Origin: Methylococcaceae bacterium UBA1147
GTDB lineage: Bacteria > Pseudomonadota > Gammaproteobacteria > Methylococcales > UBA1147
NCBI GenBank assembly: GCA_002311315.1
Contig: DBZZ01000076.1
Location: 45,529 to 109,528, forward strand
DNA length: 64,000 nucleotides
Direction of reading: 5' to 3'
A program made the translations under genes and the position numbers. Position 1 is the first letter of the stretch; the number at the start of each line of letters is the position of its first letter. Below, one piece after another: positions 10,065 through 19,119 of the stretch. The notes beneath the pieces are model-generated. The model ran no database searches. It worked only from the letters and a program-made list of their open reading frames with translations, and was not told where the DNA came from.

Positions 10065-10795
10065 AATAGTGTCCTGTTAGAAGTGATCCTTGGCGCGGCG
10101 CGACTGACGGCCGTAAAAATACAGCATTGAATGGCTAAAACAAATCTGCGGAAAACACAAAATGGATCAGGAATGAGGTGAACTGGCCAGATCGTCATCC
10201 GACAAAATACCCAGACGCTTGGTTTTCCGAGGACAACTATTCAATAGTCAAAACTTTCGGACTTACTATCCTCCGATAGGCAATCGACGCTAAAGCCCCC
10301 TTTTATCAAGATACCGGATCCTCTAAGGAACCCGGCAACCGAGTCGATGCTGGAGTGTTTTTGAACCCGTTGCGGTTAGGCACGCTGGATCTTCGAGGCA
10401 AGATAACAACGCAATGAAAAACGGTCGTCGAGCGTATCGGCTAAGGAAACTGGAAAGGTGAAAGGTTCGTGCGTTCATGATCGATCAGGACCGAAGACCT
10501 GAACTCCGATTGATTGACTTGCCCCATCAGGGCACGGACATCTGGCTGAGCCTGAATGCTCCAGCCTTCCAGTTCGTTGACACGGCATTCGCGGCGATGA
10601 TCACTTATGATGGGCAATTTAGAACCAGTTTGCCCGAATTGCAAAGTTTTGCCGGGAATGCGAGCAAAACCGCAACCAGTTGCAGAAAAAATTGACGAGC
10701 GTTCAGTGAGTCTAGAACAGCGGAAGAAAACAGCACCTGGTGACTATCTTGTACACGCCGCCCTTGCAGACACCTGCAACAAACCACGTGTCGCA
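10065..10795. other. 731-base spacer between parE and parC, no convincing gene
   Basis: Short frames of 60-90 codons exist on both strands (for example 10477-10695 forward, 10441-10644 reverse), but none shows a recognisable motif or ribosome binding site, and they overlap each other. In many gammaproteobacteria parE is next to small genes such as an esterase (yqiA), so a decayed gene cannot be excluded. The parC promoter probably lies in the part nearest 10065. Confidence 0.4.
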
Positions 10796-12685
10796 TCAAA
10801 TTATGGCCAGATTACCTTTTTCCTCGAGCCAAACCCGGCGGTCTGCCGCCCGTTTCTTGGCAAGTAACAGGTCAAGACTGCCTAGCGTGTTGTCGCCGAG
10901 CTCGACCGAGAGTTGCACGAGTCGCCTCGTATCAGGATTCATTGTGGTTTCCCTGAGTTGGGAGGGATTCATTTCTCCAAGCCCCTTGAACCTCTGAACA
11001 TTCACCCTCCCTTTCAGCTTCTCTGCCTGTATCCGGTCCAGGATGCCTTGCCTTTCGGCATCGTCCAAGGCATAGAAAACCTTGTTCCCCACATCGATCC
11101 GAAACAGGGGCGGCATTGCCGCGTAAACATGGCCCGCTTCAACCAGACGCGGGAAATGCCTGACGAACAGGGCACAAAGCAATGTAGCGATGTGGTTCCC
11201 ATCAGAATCGGCATCGGCGAGAATGCAAATTTTCGCGTAACGAAGTGAATCAAGATTGTCAGAGCCCGGTTCCACCCCGATCGCAAGGGCAATATCGTGA
11301 ACTTCCCGTGAACCCGCCACCTCGGAAGAATCCACCTCCCAGGTATTCAGGATCTTGCCCCGTAAGGGCATGATGGCCTGGAAATCCTTGTCCCGTGCCT
11401 GCTTGGCTGACCCACCTGCCGAATCACCCTCAACCAAAAAGATTTCGCTGTACTCGGATTGCTGATTCGCACAATCAGCGAGTTTACCGGGCAAGGCGGG
11501 GCCGTTTCCGGCTCTTTTGCGCACCACCTTCCTGGTCGACCTGATCCGGTTTTGGGCGTTCTGGATTGCAATCTCGGCGATCCCTTCACCGACCTCCGGG
11601 TGCTGGTTGAGCCACAGACTGAACGAATCCTTAATCACGCCGGAAATAAAAGCCGCACATTGTCTGGAACTGAGCCGTTCCTTGGTCTGGCCGGAAAACT
11701 GAGGATCCTCGAGCTTGACGGAAATCACATAGTTGCAACGGTCCCAGACATCTTCAGGGGCCAGTTTGACCCCCCTAGGAAGGAGGCTTCGAAACTGGCA
11801 GAATTCACGAATCGCTTCGGTCAAACCAGACCTCATTCCGTTCACATGGGTTCCGCCCTGCACCGTTGGCACCAGGTTCACATAACTTTCCGTGATACTG
11901 TCACGACCTTCTGTAATCCAGGCCACAGCCCAGTCAACAGCTTCCCGGCTGGCCTCCATCGAGCCACAGAATGGTTCCTCAGGAAGGATTTCAATGCCCT
12001 CCCCTGCTTCGCTTAGAAGGTATTGCCCCAGGCCATCCGAATACAGCCAGTTTTCCTGAGTTTTGTTCTGTTCATCATGCAGTTCGATTTCCAGCCCCGG
12101 ACAAAGCACCGCCTTAGCCCTGAGAAGATGAACCAATTTAGGCATCGAAAGCGAAGGACTATCAAAATATGAGGGGTTCGGCCAGAACCGGATCGTGGTC
12201 CCGGTATTCTTTCGACCCACAACCGCTGTTTCTATAAGATTTCCAGTCTTTTCACCGCCGACAAACATCATCTGGTACTGCTTTCCATTCCGTTTGATTT
12301 CAACTTCGAGATGACTGGAAAGCGCGTTGACCACCGACACCCCAACACCATGCAGACCACCAGAGAAGCGGTAGTTCTTGTTGGAAAACTTTGCACCGGA
12401 ATGGAGCCGTGTCAGGATCACCTCCACGCCAGAAACGCCTTCCTCGGGATGGATATCTACCGGCATTCCGCGCCCATCATCAACGACCGCAATTCCACCA
12501 TCTTCCTGCAATGTAACCCTGATTCTGCTTGCAAACCCCGCTATCGCCTCATCGACACTGTTATCAATCACTTCCTGTACCAGGTGGTTGGGCCGACTGG
12601 TATCGGTATACATACCGGGTCGCTTACGGACCGGGTCGAGCCCTGCAAGCACCTCGATCGAAGCTGCATCGTAATGTTCACTCAT
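10796..12685 (-). CDS. parE: DNA topoisomerase IV subunit B (ATPase)
   Basis: ParE powers strand passage by topoisomerase IV. The GHKL ATP-binding site is visible (EVIDNSVDEAIAG, VVDDGRGMPVD, GGLHGVGVSVVNALS), as is the TOPRIM domain (LVEGDSAGGSAKQARD and ILADADSDGNHI). The ~630-residue length and the absence of the long GyrB insertion fit ParE of proteobacteria. I chose ATG 12685 because MSEHYDAASIEVL aligns with the usual start of ParE (MTQTYNADAIEVL in E. coli) and a GAGG lies upstream. An in-frame ATG at 12730 would add 15 residues. The gene is divergent from xseB, and the promoters of both should lie in 12690-12866. Confidence 0.96.
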   Translation of the reverse strand: MSEHYDAASIEVLAGLDPVRKRPGMYTDTSRPNHLVQEVIDNSVDEAIAGFASRIRVTLQEDGGIAVVDDGRGMPVDIHPEEGVSGVEVILTRLHSGAKFSNKNYRFSGGLHGVGVSVVNALSSHLEVEIKRNGKQYQMMFVGGEKTGNLIETAVVGRKNTGTTIRFWPNPSYFDSPSLSMPKLVHLLRAKAVLCPGLEIELHDEQNKTQENWLYSDGLGQYLLSEAGEGIEILPEEPFCGSMEASREAVDWAVAWITEGRDSITESYVNLVPTVQGGTHVNGMRSGLTEAIREFCQFRSLLPRGVKLAPEDVWDRCNYVISVKLEDPQFSGQTKERLSSRQCAAFISGVIKDSFSLWLNQHPEVGEGIAEIAIQNAQNRIRSTRKVVRKRAGNGPALPGKLADCANQQSEYSEIFLVEGDSAGGSAKQARDKDFQAIMPLRGKILNTWEVDSSEVAGSREVHDIALAIGVEPGSDNLDSLRYAKICILADADSDGNHIATLLCALFVRHFPRLVEAGHVYAAMPPLFRIDVGNKVFYALDDAERQGILDRIQAEKLKGRVNVQRFKGLGEMNPSQLRETTMNPDTRRLVQLSVELGDNTLGSLDLLLAKKRAADRRVWLEEKGNLAII

Positions 12686-12866
12686 GGTGATAACTGGAAC
12701 CTCGCCTTTGACAACTTCATCCTTAAACATTTATCGTACCATTTTTGTATACCAAATCCGTGCGTACCAGCCCGACAAGATCGATTCCCCTTACAAAGGA
12801 CTGACATCAATGGTGCAATCGAGTCCATCTTGATTGCCGAAACAATCGCTTACCCATCTGAGATTC

Positions 12867-13103
12867 ATGGCAAAGAAAACAACGCAGGTTCCCTTCGAAA
12901 AATCGCTTCAGGAACTGGAACAACTGGTCGAGCACCTGGAAAAGGGTGACATACCGCTGGAAGATTCGCTTCAATGCTTTGAACGTGGAATCCAATTGAC
13001 CCGCGCCTGCCAGAAGGCGCTCCAAGAAGCCGAACAGAAAGTGGAAATCCTACTGCAAGACCAAGGCAACGAAAGACTTAAGCCCTTTTCCGATGAGTCC
13101 TGA
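12867..13103 (+). CDS. xseB: Exodeoxyribonuclease VII small subunit
   Basis: XseB (78 residues) is the small helical subunit of exonuclease VII, which degrades single-stranded DNA; the large subunit XseA is encoded at 60653-62011. The sequence shows the family signature FEKSLQELEQLVEHLEKGDIPLEDSL followed by GIQLTRACQKALQEAEQKVEIL. ATG 12867 (MAKKTTQ) gives the normal length; an in-frame ATG 33 bases upstream would add residues not seen in the family. Its end overlaps ispA by 11 bases, as in the xseB-ispA-dxs operons of many gammaproteobacteria. Confidence 0.95.
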   Translation: MAKKTTQVPFEKSLQELEQLVEHLEKGDIPLEDSLQCFERGIQLTRACQKALQEAEQKVEILLQDQGNERLKPFSDES

Positions 13104-13995
13104 AGAAAGAATGAAAGAATTCATGGAATCCAGTCAGGCGCGGGTCAATCAGGCGCTTGAGAACTGGCTGCCCGAAACCAGCCAAACTCCGCAAGGACTG
13201 CATGAGGCAATGCGCTATTCGGTCTTTAACGGCGGCAAGAGAATGCGCCCGATCCTGACCTATGCCACCGGCAAAGCACTGGGGCTTGATCTTGAATCAC
13301 TAGATGGCGCCGCATGCGCCGTCGAACTGATTCACGCATACTCCCTGGTTCATGACGATCTGCCTGCGATGGATGACGATAACCTCAGGCGCGGCAAACC
13401 CACTTGCCATATGGCATTTAACGAAGCGACAGCAATACTGGTCGGCGATGGCCTTCAGACGCTGGCCTTCCAGGTGCTTGCCTGCGATCAAACCTTGATC
13501 GTATCGGACGGCACCCGAGCAAAAATGATCGGATTGCTGGCTAAGGCCAGTGGATCGCACGGGATGGTGGGAGGGCAGGCAATCGATCTAGATTCCATAG
13601 GGATTGCACTGAATCTCCCTAGCTTGGAAAACATGCATGCTCATAAAACCGGTGCACTCATCCGCGCAAGTGTTGGACTGGCTAGCTCGGTCATCGATAC
13701 ATCTGGGGATGACAAGATTAAACACTTGGACTGTTACGCAAGCTGCATCGGACTGTCTTTCCAGATCCAGGACGATATCCTTGATGAAGAAAGCGACACC
13801 GAGACACTGGGCAAAACCCAGGGTAAAGACCGCAACAATGACAAGCCCACCTACCCGGGACTGCTGGGCTTGGCTGGCGCCAAGCGAAAAGCCCTCGACC
13901 TGCACGCAGAAGCCCTGGACAACCTCTCTGGCTTTGGCGAAAATGCCGATATCCTCAGGTCCATTTCGCTTTACATCATCCAGCGTCGGAATTAA
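13093..13995 (+). CDS. ispA: Farnesyl diphosphate synthase
   Basis: IspA joins dimethylallyl-PP with two isopentenyl-PP units to give farnesyl-PP, the precursor of squalene here and of quinone and undecaprenyl chains. The 300-residue protein has the GGKRMRP substrate region, the first Asp-rich motif (LVHDDLPAMDDDNLRRG) and the second (QIQDDILDEESD), plus the C-terminal YIIQRRN typical of bacterial IspA. It overlaps xseB by 11 bases and is followed by dxs after 193 bases. In this genome it directly feeds the squalene synthase encoded at 19.1 kb. Confidence 0.95.
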   Translation: MSPEERMKEFMESSQARVNQALENWLPETSQTPQGLHEAMRYSVFNGGKRMRPILTYATGKALGLDLESLDGAACAVELIHAYSLVHDDLPAMDDDNLRRGKPTCHMAFNEATAILVGDGLQTLAFQVLACDQTLIVSDGTRAKMIGLLAKASGSHGMVGGQAIDLDSIGIALNLPSLENMHAHKTGALIRASVGLASSVIDTSGDDKIKHLDCYASCIGLSFQIQDDILDEESDTETLGKTQGKDRNNDKPTYPGLLGLAGAKRKALDLHAEALDNLSGFGENADILRSISLYIIQRRN

Positions 13996-14188
13996 TCCAT
14001 CTCAGCATTGAACCATGTTGAACGCTTCAAAGCCTGATGGATCGAAAAACATTCTAACTTTTGCCAAAAAGCGACAACAAATACATACACAAAAACTCGG
14101 AAATGTTTTATTATTGATCGCTGTTCAGAGTCCTCACTGGGAATCATGTTGTATCTTAGCAACGTGTTAACCGGAAATCTGGTGGTCC

Positions 14189-16081
14189 ATGTCATCAACG
14201 AATATTTATCCCCTGCTTAAAAAAATTGATTCGCCGCAAGACTTGCGTCGACTTTCTGAAGATGAAGTTTTGCAAGTCGCAAACGAGTTACGTTCTTTCC
14301 TACTCAACAGCGTCAGCAAATCTGGCGGCCACCTCGCAGCAGGCTTGGGAACGGTTGAGCTGACTGTTGCCTTGCATTACGTGTTCGACACGCCCAAGGA
14401 CCAGCTAGTTTGGGACGTTGGACACCAGGCCTATCCCCACAAGATTCTCACCGGACGCAGAGAATCGATTCATACCATCCGGAAGAAAGACGGCCTGTCA
14501 CCTTTTCCAAAACGGAAGGAAAACCCGTTTGACAGCTTCGGTGTAGGCCATTCAAGTACTTCGATCAGCGCTGCCCTCGGCATGGCAATCGCAGCCGCCC
14601 AGGACAACCGAGATCAGCAGATGATTGCCATCATCGGCGATGGGGGCATCACGGGCGGCATGGCTTTCGAAGCCCTGAATCATGCCGGCGTTCTAGACTC
14701 CAATCTCCTAGTCATACTGAATGACAATGAGATGTCGATTTCGCCGAACGTTGGCGCACTGAACAACTACCTTGCAAAAATTCTTTCAAGCAAGTTCTAC
14801 TCGACGGTTCGCGAAGAGAGCAAGAAAGTGCTGAGTAAAATGCCCAGCGTCTGGGAACTCGCACGCCGCACCGAGGAACATATGAAAGGGATGGTTATTC
14901 CCGGGACGCTTTTTGAAGAACTGGGCTTCAACTACATCGGACCGATCGACGGCCATGACCTGCCGACACTGATCAGTACGCTGCAAAATCTCCGAAATTT
15001 GCCCGGGCCCCGGTTCCTGCACGTAGTTACCCGGAAAGGCAAGGGTTACAAACCAGCGGAAAATGATCCGGTCGCGTACCACGGCGTCTCGTCATTCGAC
15101 CCCGAACTTGATTACCTGCCGAAATCCAAGCCAGGCAAACCAACATATACCCAGGTATTTGGCGACTGGCTGTGCGACATGGCAAAGCAAGACCCTCGCC
15201 TTCTGGCCGTTACGCCCGCAATGCGTGAAGGATCCGGATTACTGAGATTTTCCAAAGAATTTCCAGATCGCTACTTTGACGTTGCCATCGCCGAGCAACA
15301 CTCAGTGACGGTCGCGGCGGGAATGGCCTGTGAGGGCTACAAGCCGGTGGTCGCGATTTATTCAACGTTTTTACAGAGGGCCTACGACCAACTTATCCAT
15401 GATGTCGCCGTTCAGGATCTCTCGGTCCTGTTTGCAATCGACCGTGCGGGTCTAGTCGGTCCAGACGGCCCGACCCATGCCGGTAGTTTTGATTACAGCT
15501 ACATGCGCTGCGTACCGAACCTGGTGGTCATGGCACCGGCCGACGAGAATGAATGCCGCCAGATGCTGTACACCGGGTTCCTGCACGATGGACCTGCATC
15601 GGTCAGGTATCCGAGAGGAAAAGGTCCCGGTGTAGAAGTAGAACAAACCATGCAGGCACTCGAAATAGGAAAAGCCGAAGTCAGGAAAAAAGGTCAGCGT
15701 ATCGCTCTACTCGGATTCGGATGCATGGTCCAGCCGGCGATGGAAATTGCCGACTCGCTCGAAGCCACGGTGGTCAACATGCGTTTTGTGAAACCGCTGG
15801 ACGAACAGTTGCTGATCCAGATTACAGACAGTCATGACATACTGGTGACCCTTGAAGACAACGTTGTTGCCGGAGGAGCCGGAAGTGCTGTCAATGAATT
15901 CCTGCAGTCTCGCCAAATCAATACCCCAATTCTGAATATCGGCTTGCCCGATGCCTTTATCGAGCATGGCTCAAGAGAAGAGTGTCTGAGCGATGCCGGG
16001 CTGGACAAGGAAGGTATCCACAAGACCATTGCAGCCTACCTGAAAAACCGCGGGTCAATGGGTCATCAGAAAACCGGCTAG
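14189..16081 (+). CDS. dxs: 1-deoxy-D-xylulose-5-phosphate synthase
   Basis: Dxs condenses pyruvate with glyceraldehyde-3-phosphate, the first step of the MEP isoprenoid pathway; it needs thiamine diphosphate and Mg. Its 630 residues show the ThDP/Mg motif [15 protein letters not shown], the upstream [16 protein letters not shown], and the pyrimidine-domain catalytic Glu in [15 protein letters not shown], followed by [15 protein letters not shown]. The ATG is preceded by GGTGG. The gene is third in xseB-ispA-dxs. The 193-base gap before it could hold its own promoter but I see no clear hexamers. It converges with hpnH. Confidence 0.96.
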   Translation: MSSTNIYPLLKKIDSPQDLRRLSEDEVLQVANELRSFLLNSVSKSGGHLAAGLGTVELTVALHYVFDTPKDQLVWDVGHQAYPHKILTGRRESIHTIRKKDGLSPFPKRKENPFDSFGVGHSSTSISAALGMAIAAAQDNRDQQMIAIIGDGGITGGMAFEALNHAGVLDSNLLVILNDNEMSISPNVGALNNYLAKILSSKFYSTVREESKKVLSKMPSVWELARRTEEHMKGMVIPGTLFEELGFNYIGPIDGHDLPTLISTLQNLRNLPGPRFLHVVTRKGKGYKPAENDPVAYHGVSSFDPELDYLPKSKPGKPTYTQVFGDWLCDMAKQDPRLLAVTPAMREGSGLLRFSKEFPDRYFDVAIAEQHSVTVAAGMACEGYKPVVAIYSTFLQRAYDQLIHDVAVQDLSVLFAIDRAGLVGPDGPTHAGSFDYSYMRCVPNLVVMAPADENECRQMLYTGFLHDGPASVRYPRGKGPGVEVEQTMQALEIGKAEVRKKGQRIALLGFGCMVQPAMEIADSLEATVVNMRFVKPLDEQLLIQITDSHDILVTLEDNVVAGGAGSAVNEFLQSRQINTPILNIGLPDAFIEHGSREECLSDAGLDKEGIHKTIAAYLKNRGSMGHQKTG

Positions 16082-16412
16082 AAAAGTTGGCCGACCTGTC
16101 AGCGTAGTCCCAGCCAGTCGGCATGTGTCCTGCGGTGAATATGGTCCCCAGGAAAAGCCTGGTTCAGAATCATTTTCGCCCTGATTGTTCCGGAGCTAGG
16201 CCAGTCGGTTCTGCATGCAGATGCAGCGTAATGACTAACCGCGCGGTCACAGATCATTTTCACCCACTCCCCCACAAGAACAACTGTAGCCGCCGAGACT
16301 GATCCCGGCTTCACATCAACGGGAAAACACTCCAGTAAAAAAAAGCAGGAAGCCCTGCCTTCGGACTAACCTGCCTTAATAACTCCAAACCCTGAACCAG
16401 AGTTAAAAGAGT
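16082..16412. other. 331-base convergent spacer between dxs and hpnH
   Basis: Apart from the terminator at 16337-16359 I see no gene. A 71-codon reverse frame (16099-16314) shows no motif and no ribosome binding site, and it would lie downstream of that terminator. Confidence 0.5.
16337..16359 (-). terminator. Intrinsic terminator downstream of hpnH
   Basis: Read on the minus strand: GCAGG, loop GCTT, CCTGC, then eight T. The stem is 5 bp (6 with a G-T pair) and GC-rich, and the T tract is perfect. It sits 54 bases after the hpnH stop codon, as expected for the end of the ispH-hpnH transcript. Confidence 0.7.
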
Positions 16413-17522
16413 CTATTTCGTAATTTCAAACTCGAGTATTGGCTTGACAACACTGCCCGTCGGCCCCAGGTTGTCGTATTCCGGCTTAACCTCCGGAATC
16501 ATTTCACCCGAGGTTCTCGGTCCCCTGATAGAGGTCAAAAGGGCTTTCACAGGGTGGGCCAGCATATCCTCCACTGCGGTGGATTCATACCCACAATGCG
16601 CCATGCAATTCGAACACTTGGGATTCTTTGAAGATCCGTAATTCTCCCAGGCTGTCTCCTCCATCAGTTCCGTGAAACTCTCCGCATAGCCTTCATCCAC
16701 GAGCAGATAACAGGGTTTTTGCCACCCGAACACATTGCGTGTCGGGTTTCCCCATGGCGTACAGTTATAACGCTGATTCCCTGCCAGAAAATCGAGGTAA
16801 AGAGTCGAGTGATTGAACTTCCAGCCACGTCCTTTACCCAGGCTGAAGATTCCTCGGAAAAGTTCCTTGATCGGCTTGCCCTTGATGAAAACTTCCTGCT
16901 GTGGAGCATGATCGTAGCTGAAGCCAGGAGAGATGGTCACCCCTTCGACCCCCAGACTGGTGACATAATCCAGGAACTCCGCAACTTCGTCCGGCTTTTC
17001 GCCGTCGAAAAGAGTGCAATTGATATTAACCCTGAACCCCCGATCAAGCGCCATCTTGATTGCTTCCACTGCCCGATCGAAAACCCCTTCCTGACAAACC
17101 ATTTCATCGTGCCGATCTCGATTACCGTCCAGGTGAACCGAGAAAGTCAGGTAAGGAGACGGCACATAATCACCCATCCGCTTCTTAAGCAGCAAAGCGT
17201 TGGTACACAGGTAAACGAACTTCTTGCGTTTTATGATGCCCTCGACAATCTGCGGCAGTTCCTTGTGCAGCAGCGGTTCGCCCCCTGGGATCGAAACAAT
17301 CGGTGCATCACATTCGTCCACCGCGTCAAGGCATTCCTCGACACTGAGACGCTTTTGCAGAATCTCCTCCGGATAGTCGATCTTGCCGCAACCCGCACAA
17401 GCAAGATTACACTGGAACAGCGGTTCCAGCATCAACACCAGAGGGTAACGCTTGACGCCCTTGATCTTTTGTGTCAAAAGATATCGTGCAACGCTCAGCT
17501 GTTGCCTTAACGGTACGCTCAT
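16413..17522 (-). CDS. hpnH: HpnH, adenosyl hopene synthase (radical SAM)
   Basis: HpnH adds the 5'-deoxyadenosyl radical to hopene (diploptene) to give adenosylhopane, the first step of C35 hopanoid side-chain formation. The 369-residue protein has the radical SAM cluster motif CxxxCxxC (Cys38, Cys42, Cys45 in FQCNLACAGCGK), the GGEPL motif (SIPGGEPLLHKELPQI), and a C-terminal Cys-containing part (CSNCMAHCGYE) common in HpnH. Its ATG overlaps the ispH stop codon (ATGA), so the two are translationally coupled. The next enzyme, HpnG, is encoded about 5 kb away on the other strand. Family assignment is strong because of the length, motifs and hopanoid neighbourhood. Confidence 0.94.
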   Translation of the reverse strand: MSVPLRQQLSVARYLLTQKIKGVKRYPLVLMLEPLFQCNLACAGCGKIDYPEEILQKRLSVEECLDAVDECDAPIVSIPGGEPLLHKELPQIVEGIIKRKKFVYLCTNALLLKKRMGDYVPSPYLTFSVHLDGNRDRHDEMVCQEGVFDRAVEAIKMALDRGFRVNINCTLFDGEKPDEVAEFLDYVTSLGVEGVTISPGFSYDHAPQQEVFIKGKPIKELFRGIFSLGKGRGWKFNHSTLYLDFLAGNQRYNCTPWGNPTRNVFGWQKPCYLLVDEGYAESFTELMEETAWENYGSSKNPKCSNCMAHCGYESTAVEDMLAHPVKALLTSIRGPRTSGEMIPEVKPEYDNLGPTGSVVKPILEFEITK

Positions 17523-18511
17523 TTGCCTCCCCCATTGATAGTGGTATCACCTGAATTTCCGGTTTTCCTGGCCACTTTCATGGCCAGCCCAACGGGCAGG
17601 CGGAAAGTAACGGTTTCCGGCTCTGCATCCATTTCCACGATCTTGCCAATTCCCAATTCATCCAGTCTCTTCAGCACTTCCTGAACCAGCACTTCTGGAG
17701 TAGAAGCGCCTGCGGAAATACCAACCCGAAGATCCGGACTGAACCAAGACAGATCAAGATCACTTGCATCTTCAACCAGAAAGGAATTTACACCCATTTG
17801 TTCGCCAACTTCCCGAAGCCTGTTCGAATTGGAACTATTCCTTGCTCCGACCACGATCAGAAGGTCCACCTCTCCGGCGAGTTTCCTCACCGCTAACTGA
17901 CGATTCTGCGTGGCATAGCAGATGTCGTCCTTCCGAGGCTCGATAACCCTAGGAAACTTTTTCTTGATAGCCACCTGAATATTCTTGGTGTCATCCACGG
18001 ACAGAGTGGTCTGAGTCACATAGGTCAGGCGAGAGGAATCCTTAACCCGCAGTTTTTCCACATCGCGTTCATCCTGTACCAGATAAATCTCTCCGCCATA
18101 ACTGCGGTCATAATGACCCAGGGTTCCATTAACCTCTGGATGCCCCGCATGACCGATCAGGATCACTTCGTTACCGGCCTTGGCATTGCGAACCACTTCG
18201 AGATGAACTTTGGTCACCAGCGGACACGTTGCATTGAGCACATTCAAGCCACGAGCTTCAGCATCGACGATCATCTTTTCGGCTACGCCGTGGGCACTGA
18301 AAACCGTCACTGCATCGGCCGGCACTTCATCCAGCGTTTCCACAAACACGGCTCCCCTACCCCTGAGGTCCTCGACGACTCGCTGGTTGTGGACAATTTC
18401 GTGAACCACATAGACCGGCGCTCCGTAGATCTCCAGGGCGGATTCCACGATCTCAATTGCCCTGACTACACCGGCACAAAACCCTCTCGGCTGGGTCATC
18501 AAAATATCCAC
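17519..18511 (-). CDS. ispH: 4-hydroxy-3-methylbut-2-enyl diphosphate reductase
   Basis: IspH is the last MEP-pathway enzyme and makes IPP and DMAPP with a 4Fe-4S cluster. The three cluster cysteines are visible: Cys12 (PRGFCAG), Cys96 (NATCPLV) and the Cys of DDICYATQNRQ. SAHGVAEKM and IGHAGHPEV are substrate-site motifs. I chose GTG 18511 (MDILMTQPRGFC) because it matches the usual spacing before the first Cys and has GAGGG 8 bases upstream; TTG 18517 and ATG 18499 are alternatives. Overlap with hpnH by 4 bases ties isoprenoid supply to hopanoid side-chain synthesis. Confidence 0.95.
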   Translation of the reverse strand: MDILMTQPRGFCAGVVRAIEIVESALEIYGAPVYVVHEIVHNQRVVEDLRGRGAVFVETLDEVPADAVTVFSAHGVAEKMIVDAEARGLNVLNATCPLVTKVHLEVVRNAKAGNEVILIGHAGHPEVNGTLGHYDRSYGGEIYLVQDERDVEKLRVKDSSRLTYVTQTTLSVDDTKNIQVAIKKKFPRVIEPRKDDICYATQNRQLAVRKLAGEVDLLIVVGARNSSNSNRLREVGEQMGVNSFLVEDASDLDLSWFSPDLRVGISAGASTPEVLVQEVLKRLDELGIGKIVEMDAEPETVTFRLPVGLAMKVARKTGNSGDTTINGGGK

Positions 18512-19119
18512 TAGCAATACCCTCGTTATAATTGTTCCTTATTTCAGCGTCCCCGCCTTGAATCAGGGAATTGACACGAACCAGCGTTGTCGTTATTTTG
18601 CAACATCTAAACAGCTATCACTGAACCTGTCACCTGAGTACCTGCAAGCCCTCGCCATTCATCACCTAATATAGGACACGTAAAAATGTGGGCACAGAAA
18701 ACCTGATTCGATAGATAATTTTACTGGAAAATTAAGCCATTATCCAGAAACGAATGCAACCTGGCCATCAACTTGGTGCAATAAAATCCAAGATTTGGCA
18801 AAACACAACAAATAGGAGGACAGCGAAGAACTATCGCCGACTTCCCAACAAACATTGTCATACCTTGACTCGACCGGAAATTTCTATAGAATTCATTCAA
18901 CTAAATTCTGATCTCTGTCGATACAGTAGAGGAAAATCTACGGAAAAATCAAACCGAATAATTGTTGTATTTTACCCAGTTCGAGATTTTCGAAAAAACC
19001 GGACCCACAAGAAAACCTCTAACGAGGAAATTGAAATAACCTGATTTCTATTTTAGACAGAAGCTTAGACTATTTTCAGACACAAACCTGGCTCCGTACT
19101 GCCTTGTATTTTTTACAAT
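18512..19119. other. AT-rich divergent spacer between ispH and squalene synthase
   Basis: About 600 bases clearly richer in A and T than the flanking genes. A forward frame at 18754-19044 (96 codons) has no motif, a composition unlike neighbouring proteins and no ribosome binding site, so I do not call it a gene. The divergent arrangement means promoters for ispH-hpnH and for the squalene synthase operon should both be here. A TACAAT box at 19114-19119 abuts the first ATG and is too close to serve a leader unless translation begins at ATG 19150. Confidence 0.5.

Noticed and set aside
12311..12949. Forward open frame of 212 codons opposite parE and overlapping xseB
   Set aside because: Shadow of parE; runs through the parE promoter region and overlaps xseB in another frame.
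16719..17510. Forward open frame of 263 codons opposite hpnH
   Set aside because: Antisense shadow of hpnH; no motif, and hpnH has intact catalytic cysteines.
18754..19044. Possible 96-codon gene in the ispH-squalene synthase spacer
   Set aside because: No ribosome binding site, no motif, and AT-rich non-coding composition.
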